Counted from the first letter of the stretch, positions 1-6,581 are shown. The stretch: 15,904 nt of DNA from Firmicutes bacterium UBA3932 (GCA_002385825.1 DGEG01000112.1:1-15904); one strand, 5' to 3'. The notes: generated by a model from the letters alone, not told the origin. Translations and numbers: made by a program.

Positions 1-1
1 C

Positions 2-39
2 CAACTTTTTGTCCGCACCCCCTTCTGTGCAAAAAGTTG
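2..39. repeat. 10-bp inverted repeat at the left edge of the window
   Basis: Positions 2-11 (CAACTTTTTG) are perfectly complementary to 30-39 (CAAAAAGTTG), with an 18-base spacer that itself holds a GCAC/GTGC pair. Neither strand has a clear T-run after the stem, so a terminator call is not supported. Position 1-140 holds no convincing gene. The gene downstream of jag lies outside the window, so the repeat may belong to that gene's control region. A single DnaA-box-like nonamer (TAATCCACA, 74-82, one mismatch to TTATCCACA) is also present here. The repeat is certain; its function is unknown. Confidence 0.5.
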
Positions 40-137
40 AGTTATGTGTGAAATTTTATGGTTATTGCCCTAATAATCCACACACATCTCGATTTTTTGC
101 TCTTTTTGCGATCCAAATAATATTTTAGGCATGCGGG

Positions 138-173
138 ATAAAAACCAGCCACTGGATTTTCCTGTGGCTGGTT
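138..173 (-). terminator. Intrinsic terminator after jag
   Basis: AACCAGCCAC at 143-152 pairs perfectly with GTGGCTGGTT at 164-173. After a T-T mismatch the stem can continue by three more pairs toward a small loop. On the minus strand, the direction of jag, the stem is followed by a short U-run (about five U including the stem end, then AU). It sits 7 bases beyond the jag stop codon and is the obvious end of the rpmH-to-jag transcription unit. Confidence 0.85.
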
Positions 174-180
174 GTATCGT

Positions 181-999
181 CTATTTACGTTCTATTATTA
201 CCCTTCTGTACGGTTCCTCTCCTTCGCTCCGCGTCGTCACCGCAGCATTTTTCTGGAGAGCCGAATGAATCACTTTTCTTTCGTATGGATTCATGGGTTC
301 GAGCCGTACATTCTTTCCTGTCCGTTGTACTTTATCCGCCAGCCGGTTGGCAAGCTGCTCCAGCGTCTTTTCCCTCTTTGATCGATAGTTTTCCGCATCC
401 ACTATCACCCGCAGGTATTTGTCTCTGTCCTTGTTCGCAACCAAGCTTGTCAAATATTGAATAGAGTCAAGGGTTTGTCCTCTCTTACCTATAATACTTC
501 CCGAATCCGGACCTGAAATTTCAAAGTACACACATTCTTCATTGGCATATGCTTTTACTTCCAGATCAAGCCCCATGCGACTGATTACGTCTTTTAGAAA
601 ATCCATCGCCGGTGCATCATCCACTTCCTTGAGATCCGGCGGTCGCTGACTTATAGAAACTCTATTTTTTGACTCATCCCTTAGATGCTGTTGTCTGCTC
701 TTCTTCTTTCTCGATCTTGACTTATTTCTCGAACCGCTTTTTACGGTTTTTTCTTTCCTATCCTTGTCCGAAGGTTCTTCTATTTTTCTCTTTTCTTTTT
801 CTTCTTCCTTCTTCTCTATTTCCGGTTCTTTTTTCTTTACTACTCTTACTTTAGCAAGCTTCGATCCAATTCCGAAAAATCCTCTGGAGGGCTCTTCAAG
901 AACGATGACCTCCACTTGATCTCTTTCCACTTTTAAATCCTGAAGGGCCAATCTGACTGCATCTTCTACGTCTTTGCCCCATTTTTCCGAAAAATCCAT
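181..999 (-). CDS. jag: Jag/KhpB RNA-binding protein (Jag-N, KH and R3H domains)
   Basis: The 272-residue protein has the full three-part layout of the Jag (KhpB, EloR) family. A Jag-N domain covers about residues 1-52. A very charged Lys/Glu/Arg-rich linker covers about 53-125. A KH domain at about 130-195 has the GKRG loop at 171-174, and a C-terminal R3H domain at about 195-272 has the R-x3-H signature at R241/H245. Family members are cytoplasmic RNA-binding proteins; in streptococci they are linked to cell elongation and partner with KhpA. The start is fixed by GGAGGTG a few bases before the ATG. The gene lies 15 bases after yidC, its usual partner, and ends just before a terminator. The linker is longer and more basic than in minimal homologues, but such linkers vary widely in the family. 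Confidence 0.95.
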   Translation of the reverse strand: MDFSEKWGKDVEDAVRLALQDLKVERDQVEVIVLEEPSRGFFGIGSKLAKVRVVKKKEPEIEKKEEEKEKRKIEEPSDKDRKEKTVKSGSRNKSRSRKKKSRQQHLRDESKNRVSISQRPPDLKEVDDAPAMDFLKDVISRMGLDLEVKAYANEECVYFEISGPDSGSIIGKRGQTLDSIQYLTSLVANKDRDKYLRVIVDAENYRSKREKTLEQLANRLADKVQRTGKNVRLEPMNPYERKVIHSALQKNAAVTTRSEGEEPYRRVIIERK

Positions 1000-1014
1000 T
1001 TCACACCTCCGTGT

Positions 1015-1722
1015 TTAAGCTCCGGCTTTCGAAGTGGACATCTTCTTAGATTTCCATTTATTCATTGCAAAAGTTTGGACGATCATAAACAAGGTACCTG
1101 TAAACCAGTATATTGTCAGTCCAGCCGGAAAAGATCTTCCCAACCACACGATCATAATGGGGAAGAAATATCTCATCATCTTCATCATCGCATTGGTACT
1201 TCCCATATCCGCTGTTGCCGACATAGCTTGCGTCAAAGAGAAAGAAATGAAAGTTGCTATACCCGCAAGGATAGGCAGAATCCAGGGATCAGGCTGAGAA
1301 AGATCGGGAACCCATAAAAATGCTTCGTGAACACCCATCAACATCTGTGGATCGTCGATAAATGCTATGGGATTTCTCAACAGTACAAACAGCGCTAAAA
1401 TGATAGGCATTTGAATCAACATGGGAAGACACCCTTTCATGGGGTTGAAGTTTTCTTCCTTGTAAAGCTCCATGATCTTCATGTTCATAGTTTCCCTGTC
1501 ATGGGCATATTTTTTCTGAATAGCCTGGATCTTCGGCTGAAATTCCTTCATTTTAATCGAGCTCTTTATCTGCGACGCATAGAGCGGAAACAAGCAGGCT
1601 CGCACCAGCAGCGTAAATACTATCAGCGCTATACCGTAGTTATTGATCGTGTTGTATAGAAACGATAGCAAATGGCCCATCGGTTCTGCGAAGATAGCCA
1701 TAACTTTTTCATATGTGGTCAT
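1015..1722 (-). CDS. yidC: Membrane protein insertase YidC (YidC1/SpoIIIJ type)
   Basis: The 235-residue protein belongs to the YidC/Oxa1/Alb3 family and inserts membrane proteins, with or without SecYEG. Five hydrophobic segments can be read at about residues 26-48, 98-117, 146-165, 183-200 and 201-221. The conserved arginine of the hydrophilic groove is R41, in the first segment, followed by the cytoplasmic helical hairpin (about 50-95). The tail is basic (KWKSKK). Unlike the Bacillus SpoIIIJ lipoproteins there is no signal peptide with a lipobox cysteine: the protein starts almost directly at the first core helix, as in many clostridial YidCs. GGAGG lies 7 bases before the ATG. It follows yidD by 14 bases and precedes jag, the classical rnpA-yidD-yidC-jag order. 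Confidence 0.95.
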   Translation of the reverse strand: MTTYEKVMAIFAEPMGHLLSFLYNTINNYGIALIVFTLLVRACLFPLYASQIKSSIKMKEFQPKIQAIQKKYAHDRETMNMKIMELYKEENFNPMKGCLPMLIQMPIILALFVLLRNPIAFIDDPQMLMGVHEAFLWVPDLSQPDPWILPILAGIATFISFSLTQAMSATADMGSTNAMMKMMRYFFPIMIVWLGRSFPAGLTIYWFTGTLFMIVQTFAMNKWKSKKMSTSKAGA

Positions 1723-1736
1723 TCAATATCCTCCAT

Positions 1737-1946
1737 TCATTTTAAAGGATCATATCCTCCCGGATGGAAAGGATGGCATTTCAAAATTCTCTTGATTCCG
1801 AGGTAGCTGCCCTTCAGTACGCCGTATTTTTCTACTGCTTGGATAAAATACGCAGAACAGCTGGGATAAAATCTGCAGGTTGGAGGGAAAAGAGGAGAAA
1901 TAATTTTTTGATATCCTTTTATAAAGAATATTATAAACCTTTTCAC
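1737..1946 (-). CDS. yidD: Membrane protein insertion efficiency factor YidD
   Basis: The 69-residue protein carries the YidD family signature. It has an N-terminal amphipathic/hydrophobic stretch (residues 1-20), the cysteine motif TCRFYPSCSAY (23-33; C24 and C30), and the C-terminal CHPFHPGGYDP block (57-67). YidD is a peripheral inner-membrane protein that helps YidC-dependent insertion. The start codon is GTG; its GTGA overlaps the rnpA stop TGA by four bases, so translation is probably coupled to rnpA. An AGGTGAGG-like ribosome site precedes it inside rnpA. Another frame nearby encodes a 68-codon ORF without family features, which I treat as a shadow. Confidence 0.93.
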   Translation of the reverse strand: MKRFIIFFIKGYQKIISPLFPPTCRFYPSCSAYFIQAVEKYGVLKGSYLGIKRILKCHPFHPGGYDPLK

Positions 1947-2299
1947 TTTCCCTCACCTGGCATTTTCTGAAAGAGCTTTGCTCTTTTCAATGCGGCTTCC
2001 ATAGATTTTTTCACATCCGCACATTTCAAATCTACAATGTTCTTCCTCGCTATAAAAAGCAAGTCGTATCCCGGTTTTATCTGATTTTCTATGCTGCGAT
2101 ACGATTCACGAAGCAGTCTCCTGGCACGGTTTCTCTGTACGCTCTTTCCTACTTTCTTACTTGCTAAAAAAGCCCTCCTGTTATAAGAAAGGCCGTTTTC
2201 CCTGAAAATCAGAACTAAACATCTCTCTCCTACAGATTTTCCTTTTTGGTACAGTGAGGTAAAATCTTTTTGCTTTCGCAGCACTTCGGGTTTTAACAT
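1943..2299 (-). CDS. rnpA: Ribonuclease P protein component
   Basis: The 118-residue basic protein is the protein subunit of RNase P, which helps the catalytic RNA remove 5' leaders from tRNA precursors. The diagnostic RNR block (VQRNRARRLLRE, residues 54-65, with R56-N57-R58) is present, as are the N-terminal LRKQKDF start and a basic helical C-terminus. AAGGAG lies 5 bases before the ATG. It is separated from rpmH by 106 bases containing an attenuator hairpin, and overlaps yidD by four bases. The rpmH-rnpA pairing is nearly universal in bacteria. The hairpin should keep RnpA far below L34, which fits the few RNase P molecules a cell needs. Confidence 0.96.
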   Translation of the reverse strand: MLKPEVLRKQKDFTSLYQKGKSVGERCLVLIFRENGLSYNRRAFLASKKVGKSVQRNRARRLLRESYRSIENQIKPGYDLLFIARKNIVDLKCADVKKSMEAALKRAKLFQKMPGEGK

Positions 2300-2380
2300 G
2301 CCTTCTCCTTATTCGCTCTCTTCCTTTGCTTTTTTACACGGCAAATAGAGGGCAAAGTGTGCTGAATCAGCTGGACATGA

Positions 2381-2405
2381 AACAAAAAGACCACGTCCGC
2401 GGTCT
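2381..2405 (-). terminator. Attenuator/terminator hairpin between rpmH and rnpA
   Basis: Read on the minus strand, AGACCGC pairs with GTGGTCT around a GGAC tetraloop (7 pairs, one of them G-U; 2388-2405). The stem is followed at once by UUUUUGUUU. It begins at the base after the rpmH stop codon, and no new promoter is evident before rnpA, so partial termination with read-through is the likely role. The structure is seen directly; its efficiency is inferred. Confidence 0.8.
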
Positions 2406-2540
2406 CTATGCTGTGAGTCTCCTTCTTCCCTTCAATCTTCTTCTCTTAATGACATTTCTACCGCTTTTTGTACTCATTCTTTTGCGAAAGCCGTGCTCTC
2501 TTTTTCTCTGCCTTGTCTTCGGCTGATATGTGCGCTTCAA
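2406..2540 (-). CDS. rpmH: 50S ribosomal protein L34
   Basis: The 44-residue, very basic protein matches L34 along its whole length (KRTYQPK near the start, then EHGFRKRM, STKSGR and RRRLKGRRRL). It is a component of the large ribosomal subunit. The start codon is TTG at 2538-2540, translated as fMet. AGGAGG lies 10 bases upstream, and the resulting 44 residues equal the usual length. An in-frame ATG at 2586-2588 would add 16 residues with no family similarity and would place the strong ribosome site inside the coding region, so I reject it. A consensus promoter lies about 75 bases upstream, and an attenuator follows the stop codon directly. Confidence 0.97.
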   Translation of the reverse strand: MKRTYQPKTRQRKREHGFRKRMSTKSGRNVIKRRRLKGRRRLTA

Positions 2541-2571
2541 GCCACGTACACCTCCTGATTTAGTATTTTTG

Positions 2572-2593
2572 GAGCAGCTGAATTCCACTGCTC
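2572..2593 (-). other. Hairpin in the rpmH leader
   Basis: GAGCAG at 2572-2577 pairs with CTGCTC at 2588-2593 around a 10-base loop centred on GAATTC. It lies between the rpmH promoter and the ribosome site, in the expected 5' untranslated region. On the minus strand it is followed by CAAAAA rather than a U-run, so it is not a terminator for recF. It may be a stability or autoregulation element, which is inference. Confidence 0.45.
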
Positions 2594-2615
2594 TTCTTTA
2601 TACAATTGCCAGTTG

Positions 2616-2644
2616 ATTATACATTTAGATGGTAATATTGTCAA
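2616..2644 (-). promoter_or_regulatory. Perfect-consensus sigma-A promoter for rpmH
   Basis: On the minus strand, TTGACA (2644-2639), exactly 17 bases, then TATAAT (2621-2616). Both hexamers match the housekeeping consensus perfectly with the optimal spacer. The start point would be near 2609, giving a leader of about 70 bases before rpmH. The -35 box is only 9 bases from the recF stop codon. Such strength fits a ribosomal protein gene. Confidence 0.88.
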
Positions 2645-2653
2645 ACCTTTTTC

Positions 2654-3763
2654 CTACCCTGCTACCTGCGTATCATTGGTCACTCTGCCATTTTCTACTA
2701 CGAAGACCTTTCTCTCCGGCAGGCTGTTCCATAATTCTCCCTTTGTTTCCGCTGCCGTTATAAAAAGCTGAACATCGGATAAACTGTTTATAAGGAATTT
2801 CTGCCTCTTTTTATCCAGTTCAGAAAGCACATCATCGAGAAGAAGTGCCGGATTCTCTTTTTTTTCCTCCTGAATTATGCGAACTTCAGCCAGTTTCAAT
2901 GAAAGAGCCGCCGTTCTCTGCTGTCCCTGAGATCCGTAATTCCGCACATCTTTTCCGTCAATGGTAATTCTCAGATCATCTCTATGAGGTCCGGAACCTG
3001 TACTTCCCCTGAATATGTCCCTCTTTCTCTCTTTGTTAAGTTTTTTAATGAAAGCCTCTTTTATCTCTTCCCTGCTCCCTTTAACCGGTACGGATGACTC
3101 ATAAAACAAATCCAGCTCTTCTTTTCCGTCGGTAATGCTGCTGTGAAGTTGCTTGCTTATTATTTTCAATTTCTCTACAAAATTCATTCTTTCTATTATG
3201 ATCCTGCTTCCGTAATCCGCAAGGTTGTTTTCCCAGATCTCCATCAGCTCATTATTAAGGCTTTCACTTTTCAACAGCGAATTTCTCTGCATGAGAACTT
3301 TCTTATACCTGGCAAGGGTGCTGTAATATACAGGTTTTAATTGACAGAGCTCTCTGTCCATGAACTTTCTTCTCTTTTCCGGCTCTTCCTTTACGATCTT
3401 TAGATCTTCCGGAGTAAAACAGACAATATACGCGTTATCCAATAGATCGCTGCTCTTCTTTGCTTTGCACCCATCTATCTGTATACTTTTTCCCTGTCTC
3501 GACAAAATTATTTCTATGCTTCTTTCCCTTCCCTCCTTTATATAAACGCTTTTTACGCAAGAGAAGTCTCCTTCAAAACCGATCATCTCCACATCTTTAT
3601 TGGTACGAAAAGACTTTCCAAGACTCATGATATACAGGCCCTCGAGAAGATTGGTCTTCCCTTGCGCATTGTTGCCCGTAATTATATTTACGTTTGGATG
3701 AAAAGATACAGTCTGTTCCTTATAGTTTCTGAAATTTTTCAGCGTTATTTCGGTAAAATACAT
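2654..3763 (-). CDS. recF: DNA replication and repair protein RecF
   Basis: The 369-residue protein is the SMC-like ATPase that, with RecO and RecR, loads RecA at single-stranded gaps. Seen in order: Walker A GNNAQGKT (30-37), the ABC-type signature GSQGQQRT (277-284) and Walker B LLLDDVLSELD (307-317), with a helical lobe between. Length is normal for the family. The start is 11 bases past the dnaN stop, and its weak AGGTGA ribosome site overlaps that stop codon, so it is probably translated at a modest level as part of the dnaA-dnaN-recF transcript. The small S4-domain gene (yaaA) that many Bacillota have between dnaN and recF is absent. No terminator is seen after the stop codon. Confidence 0.96.
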   Translation of the reverse strand: MYFTEITLKNFRNYKEQTVSFHPNVNIITGNNAQGKTNLLEGLYIMSLGKSFRTNKDVEMIGFEGDFSCVKSVYIKEGRERSIEIILSRQGKSIQIDGCKAKKSSDLLDNAYIVCFTPEDLKIVKEEPEKRRKFMDRELCQLKPVYYSTLARYKKVLMQRNSLLKSESLNNELMEIWENNLADYGSRIIIERMNFVEKLKIISKQLHSSITDGKEELDLFYESSVPVKGSREEIKEAFIKKLNKERKRDIFRGSTGSGPHRDDLRITIDGKDVRNYGSQGQQRTAALSLKLAEVRIIQEEKKENPALLLDDVLSELDKKRQKFLINSLSDVQLFITAAETKGELWNSLPERKVFVVENGRVTNDTQVAG

Positions 3764-3774
3764 GTTTATTTCAC

Positions 3775-4893
3775 CTAAAAGGCTTTCGGAGAAATCCTCA
3801 CGGGCAATATTAAATACTCATACCACCTGTTCCCTTCAAGAGGTTTAATGAGGCAAGGACTCACATTGGTGTTGAATTCCATGACTACTTCTTCATCGTC
3901 TATTACCTTAAGGGCATCTAAAAGATATTTGGCATTGAAGCCGATTTCAAGATCGTTCCCCTCTTTTTCCACAAAGAGCTCTTCTTTCACATTTCCTTCT
4001 TCAGATCTTGAAGAGATGAGGATCTTGTCTCTTACAATCGACAATTTGACCAGATTGTTTTTGCCTTCTTTTGCCAACAAGGAGGCCCTTTCAAGGCAGT
4101 CTATCATTTCACCTCGGTTTACTTTCAGTCTGCTCTGGTATTCTTTAGGAAGAATGTCTTTGTATTTTACAAACTCTCCTTCCATAATGCGAAGCACGAT
4201 CCGCGCTCCTTCCATTAGAAATACTGCTTTCTTTTCATCTATAATCATATCCACTTCTTTTATATTCTCGTCCTCGCTGAATACCCTGTTCACTTCATTG
4301 AGTATCCTTGCAGCGATGATGATCTTCATTTTTTGGGCATTTTCCATACTTTCTCTCGTTACTGCCATGCGGAAGCCATCAAGAGCAACCATAGTCATTC
4401 CTTCTTCATCCATTTCAAGAAGCACGCCCACTATAATTCCTTTCGCTTCTTCTATGCTGGCAGCATACGACGTTCTCCTGATCATTTCTTTCAGGATTTC
4501 CTTGTCTATCCTTATGCCGGTTTCTTCTTTTATCTCTCCTATATTGGGAAATTCATCAGCCGGCTGCCCTACTATGGTAAACTCGGAAGCCAAGCACCGG
4601 ATCGTTACCGACCCTTCAGATTCTTCTACTTCCACCTCTTCGTTGGGTAGTTTTCTTATAATGTCTATAAAAAGCTTTGCTGATACTACGATAGAGCCTT
4701 CCTCCAACACGTTTACAGCAACGGTCTTTTCTATACTTAAATCCAAATCTGAAGCGGCAAGCTTCAAATTGCCGTCAGAAGAGGCTTCCAGAAGAATTCC
4801 TTTCAATATAGGAATGGTAGTTCGGGAAGAGACAGCTTTTGAAACTGTATTGAGGGCTTTGGATAATATTTGCTGGTTGCAGGAAAATTTCAT
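3775..4893 (-). CDS. dnaN: DNA polymerase III beta subunit (sliding clamp)
   Basis: The 372-residue protein forms the ring that tethers the replicative polymerase and recruits repair and regulatory proteins. Three clamp domains of about 120 residues each are expected (about 1-125, 126-250, 251-372). Typical blocks are PILKGILLEA (28-37), ASDLDLSIE (47-55) and a C-terminal LILPVR. The usual chain ends soon after LPVR; here there are six extra residues (ISPKAF). I chose the ATG at 4891-4893 because AAGGAGG lies 8 bases upstream and the protein then begins MKF as in homologues. An in-frame ATG 37 codons further up would run into the DnaA boxes. It is downstream of dnaA across a 160-base gap that holds the origin unwinding element. 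Confidence 0.96.
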   Translation of the reverse strand: MKFSCNQQILSKALNTVSKAVSSRTTIPILKGILLEASSDGNLKLAASDLDLSIEKTVAVNVLEEGSIVVSAKLFIDIIRKLPNEEVEVEESEGSVTIRCLASEFTIVGQPADEFPNIGEIKEETGIRIDKEILKEMIRRTSYAASIEEAKGIIVGVLLEMDEEGMTMVALDGFRMAVTRESMENAQKMKIIIAARILNEVNRVFSEDENIKEVDMIIDEKKAVFLMEGARIVLRIMEGEFVKYKDILPKEYQSRLKVNRGEMIDCLERASLLAKEGKNNLVKLSIVRDKILISSRSEEGNVKEELFVEKEGNDLEIGFNAKYLLDALKVIDDEEVVMEFNTNVSPCLIKPLEGNRWYEYLILPVRISPKAF

Positions 4894-4904
4894 AGCATTG
4901 GCCT

Positions 4905-4950
4905 CCTTCTTTTTATAATCTTTTTTTATAGCAGTATTAGTAGTAGGGCC
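4905..4950 (-). other. oriC unwinding element: AT tract, DnaA-trios and GC clamp
   Basis: Reading the minus strand from the boxes toward dnaN: a GGCCC clamp (4950-4946), then triplets whose plus-strand reading is TAG CAG TAT TAG TAG TAG (4929-4946), then an A/T tract to about 4905. In Bacillus subtilis the DnaA-trio element (3'-GAT-5' repeats on the strand bound by DnaA) occupies the same place, between a DnaA box with a GC clamp and an AT-rich tract, in the dnaA-dnaN gap. Four of six triplets here are exact. The trio sequence is seen directly; its role as the unwinding site follows from this homology of layout. Confidence 0.8.
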
Positions 4951-4958
4951 TGTGAATT

Positions 4959-5021
4959 TGTGGATATCTTCTGTGGATAAAGAAAATTCAACAAAAGATA
5001 TCATTTAAATGCTGTGGATAA
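4959..5021 (-). other. DnaA-box cluster between dnaA and dnaN (oriC)
   Basis: Two perfect boxes, TGTGGATAA at 4972-4980 and 5013-5021 (TTATCCACA on the minus strand), plus TGTGGATAT at 4959-4967 with one mismatch. A degenerate TGTGAATTT (4951-4959) adjoins the GC clamp. All point the same way, toward the DnaA-trio tract. An 8-bp inverted repeat (4963-4970 with 4995-5002) brackets the central box. This matches the incC half of a bipartite Bacillus-type origin. Confidence 0.88.
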
Positions 5022-5053
5022 GTTGGAAAAATTATCATTATAAAATTGCATAA

Positions 5054-6400
5054 CTAATCGTTTCGTATATCGTTCTCCAAGGAGAGAACGATTTCTTTCA
5101 ATGCCTCGTTGGTTCGCATTTCGGAGCTTATCTTATCGCAAGCATGCAATACCGTTGTGTGGTCTCTGTTGCCGAAAGCCTCTCCTATTTTCGGAAGGGA
5201 AAGATCCGTGAGATCCCTGCATATGTACATGGCGATTTGGCGCGGAAATGCCAGGTTGCGAGAGCGTTTCGATGATTCGATGTCCGAAATCTTTATGTTG
5301 AAATGACGGCAGACGTATTTTTTAATGAGTTCCGGAGTTATATTCTTATCGTCTGTCGCAAAGACATCTTTCAACACTTCTTTGGCAAGATCCCGGTCTA
5401 TGCGCTGTCCTGTCAGGGAAGCGTAAGCCACGACCCGGATAAAAGCTCCTTCCAATTCACGGACGTTGTTTTGAATCTTCTCTGCAATAACTTTTATGAC
5501 CTCCATAAAATCTTCGTCTACTGGTATTTCTTCCAATTCGGCTTTTTTACATAAAATAGCGACCCGGGTTTCGAAGTCGGGAGGTTGAATATCGGCGATC
5601 AGGCCCCACTCAAAGCGGGAACGAAGCCTTTCCTCCAATGTAGCAATGGCTTTAGGAGGACGGTCGCTGGAAAAAATAATCCGTTTGTTTGCGTCATAAA
5701 GAGTGTTGAAGGTATGGAATATTTCCTCCTGAACGCTCTCTTTCTTTTCAAGAAATTGTATATCGTCAATTAACAGTACGTCTATATTATTTCTGTACTT
5801 ATTGCGGAACCCGGCGGTATTGTTGTCCCGAATCGCCTTGATAAACTCGTTGGTGAACATTTCCGAAGAAACATAAAGCACTTTCAAGTTCGGCGTATTA
5901 CGGATGATGTGATGCCCGATAGCGTGCATCAGATGGGTTTTGCCGAGACCTGCTCCCCCATAGATAAAGAGGGGGTTGTATTGGGAGGAAAGAGGCATTT
6001 CGGCTACCGCAAGAGAAGCGGCGTATGCAAACTGGCTGTTCTTACCGACGACAAAGGTGCTGAACACGTATTTTGGGTTCAGATAGAGCTCGTCCGTAAA
6101 AGTATGAGTTAAAGTGTTTGCCTTTCTTTCCTGCTCCTGCTCTACTTCCTCAGGATCCATAAAAACAGCCCGGAGCTTGATTCCGAAAGCTTGTTTGACG
6201 GCCGATTCTATCAGGCTGCGATAACGTTCTTCTAAAATGTTCTTTCCGATTCCGCCTCCCAGGACAAGATATAGGCAACCTTCCTCTTCGTCCAAACGGT
6301 AAGGGGTGAGAGGATCGATCCAGGTATCGTAACTGACTGCTGTCATTTCGGGTTTTAGATATTCAAGTGTTTTTTCCCAGGATTTTTCCAGATTGTTCAT
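5054..6400 (-). CDS. dnaA: Chromosomal replication initiator protein DnaA
   Basis: The 448-residue protein binds DnaA boxes, oligomerises with ATP, opens oriC and loads the helicase. Domain I (about 1-80) is followed by a short linker (about 81-107). The AAA+ domain has Walker A GGAGLGKT (148-155), Walker B LLIDDIQF (209-216) and the LRSRFEWGL stretch (259-267) holding the arginine finger. The C-terminal DNA-binding domain (about 350-448) carries the signature GNRDHTTVLHA (410-420). Length is typical of Bacillota. An AAAGGAAG ribosome site sits 4 bases before the ATG. DnaA boxes lie on both sides of the gene, and one lies inside its promoter, so autorepression is likely. Unusually, dnaA points toward recF and rpmH and away from gyrB. 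Confidence 0.98.
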   Translation of the reverse strand: MNNLEKSWEKTLEYLKPEMTAVSYDTWIDPLTPYRLDEEEGCLYLVLGGGIGKNILEERYRSLIESAVKQAFGIKLRAVFMDPEEVEQEQERKANTLTHTFTDELYLNPKYVFSTFVVGKNSQFAYAASLAVAEMPLSSQYNPLFIYGGAGLGKTHLMHAIGHHIIRNTPNLKVLYVSSEMFTNEFIKAIRDNNTAGFRNKYRNNIDVLLIDDIQFLEKKESVQEEIFHTFNTLYDANKRIIFSSDRPPKAIATLEERLRSRFEWGLIADIQPPDFETRVAILCKKAELEEIPVDEDFMEVIKVIAEKIQNNVRELEGAFIRVVAYASLTGQRIDRDLAKEVLKDVFATDDKNITPELIKKYVCRHFNIKISDIESSKRSRNLAFPRQIAMYICRDLTDLSLPKIGEAFGNRDHTTVLHACDKISSEMRTNEALKEIVLSLENDIRND

Positions 6401-6478
6401 TCTTCTTCCTTTTCATTACGCGATTCAGATGTGATTAACTTAACAAAGAGAAAACGTTTATTCCGTCTGTGTTTATTA

Positions 6479-6507
6479 ATCATATCTAAAAAGTTATCCA
6501 CAGGCAA
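6479..6507 (-). promoter_or_regulatory. dnaA promoter with a DnaA box in the spacer
   Basis: On the minus strand, TTGCCT (6507-6502; 4/6 to consensus), 17 bases, then TATGAT (6484-6479; 5/6). A perfect DnaA box (6494-6502) covers the upstream part of the spacer and touches the -35 box. The start point would be near 6472, giving a leader of about 70 bases. DnaA bound there should block RNA polymerase, the known autorepression arrangement for dnaA in several bacteria. The hexamers are seen; repression is inferred. Confidence 0.72.
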
Positions 6508-6581
6508 GACCTAACTTTAGAAATCATTTTATTCAACGGTTAGAAGACTTGCCCACAGGATGTGGAAAACAGTCATCCACA
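6494..6581. other. DnaA-box cluster upstream of dnaA (oriC)
   Basis: A perfect TTATCCACA lies at 6494-6502 (plus). One-mismatch boxes are TGTGGAAAA at 6561-6569 (minus) and TCATCCACA at 6573-6581 (plus). A weaker TTGCCCACA is at 6549-6557. The mixed orientations and dense spacing resemble the box cluster upstream of dnaA in Bacillus subtilis, and with the cluster downstream of dnaA they make a bipartite origin. Confidence 0.82.

Noticed and set aside
3848..4918. 356-codon plus-strand ORF opposite dnaN
   Set aside because: It is Ser/Ile-rich low-complexity translation with no family motifs, fully antisense to an unmistakable dnaN; it is a shadow of dnaN codon use.
4894..5004. dnaN start 37 codons upstream
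   Set aside because: It would translate through the DnaA boxes and trio tract; the AAGGAGG site and the MKF start fix the ATG at 4891-4893.
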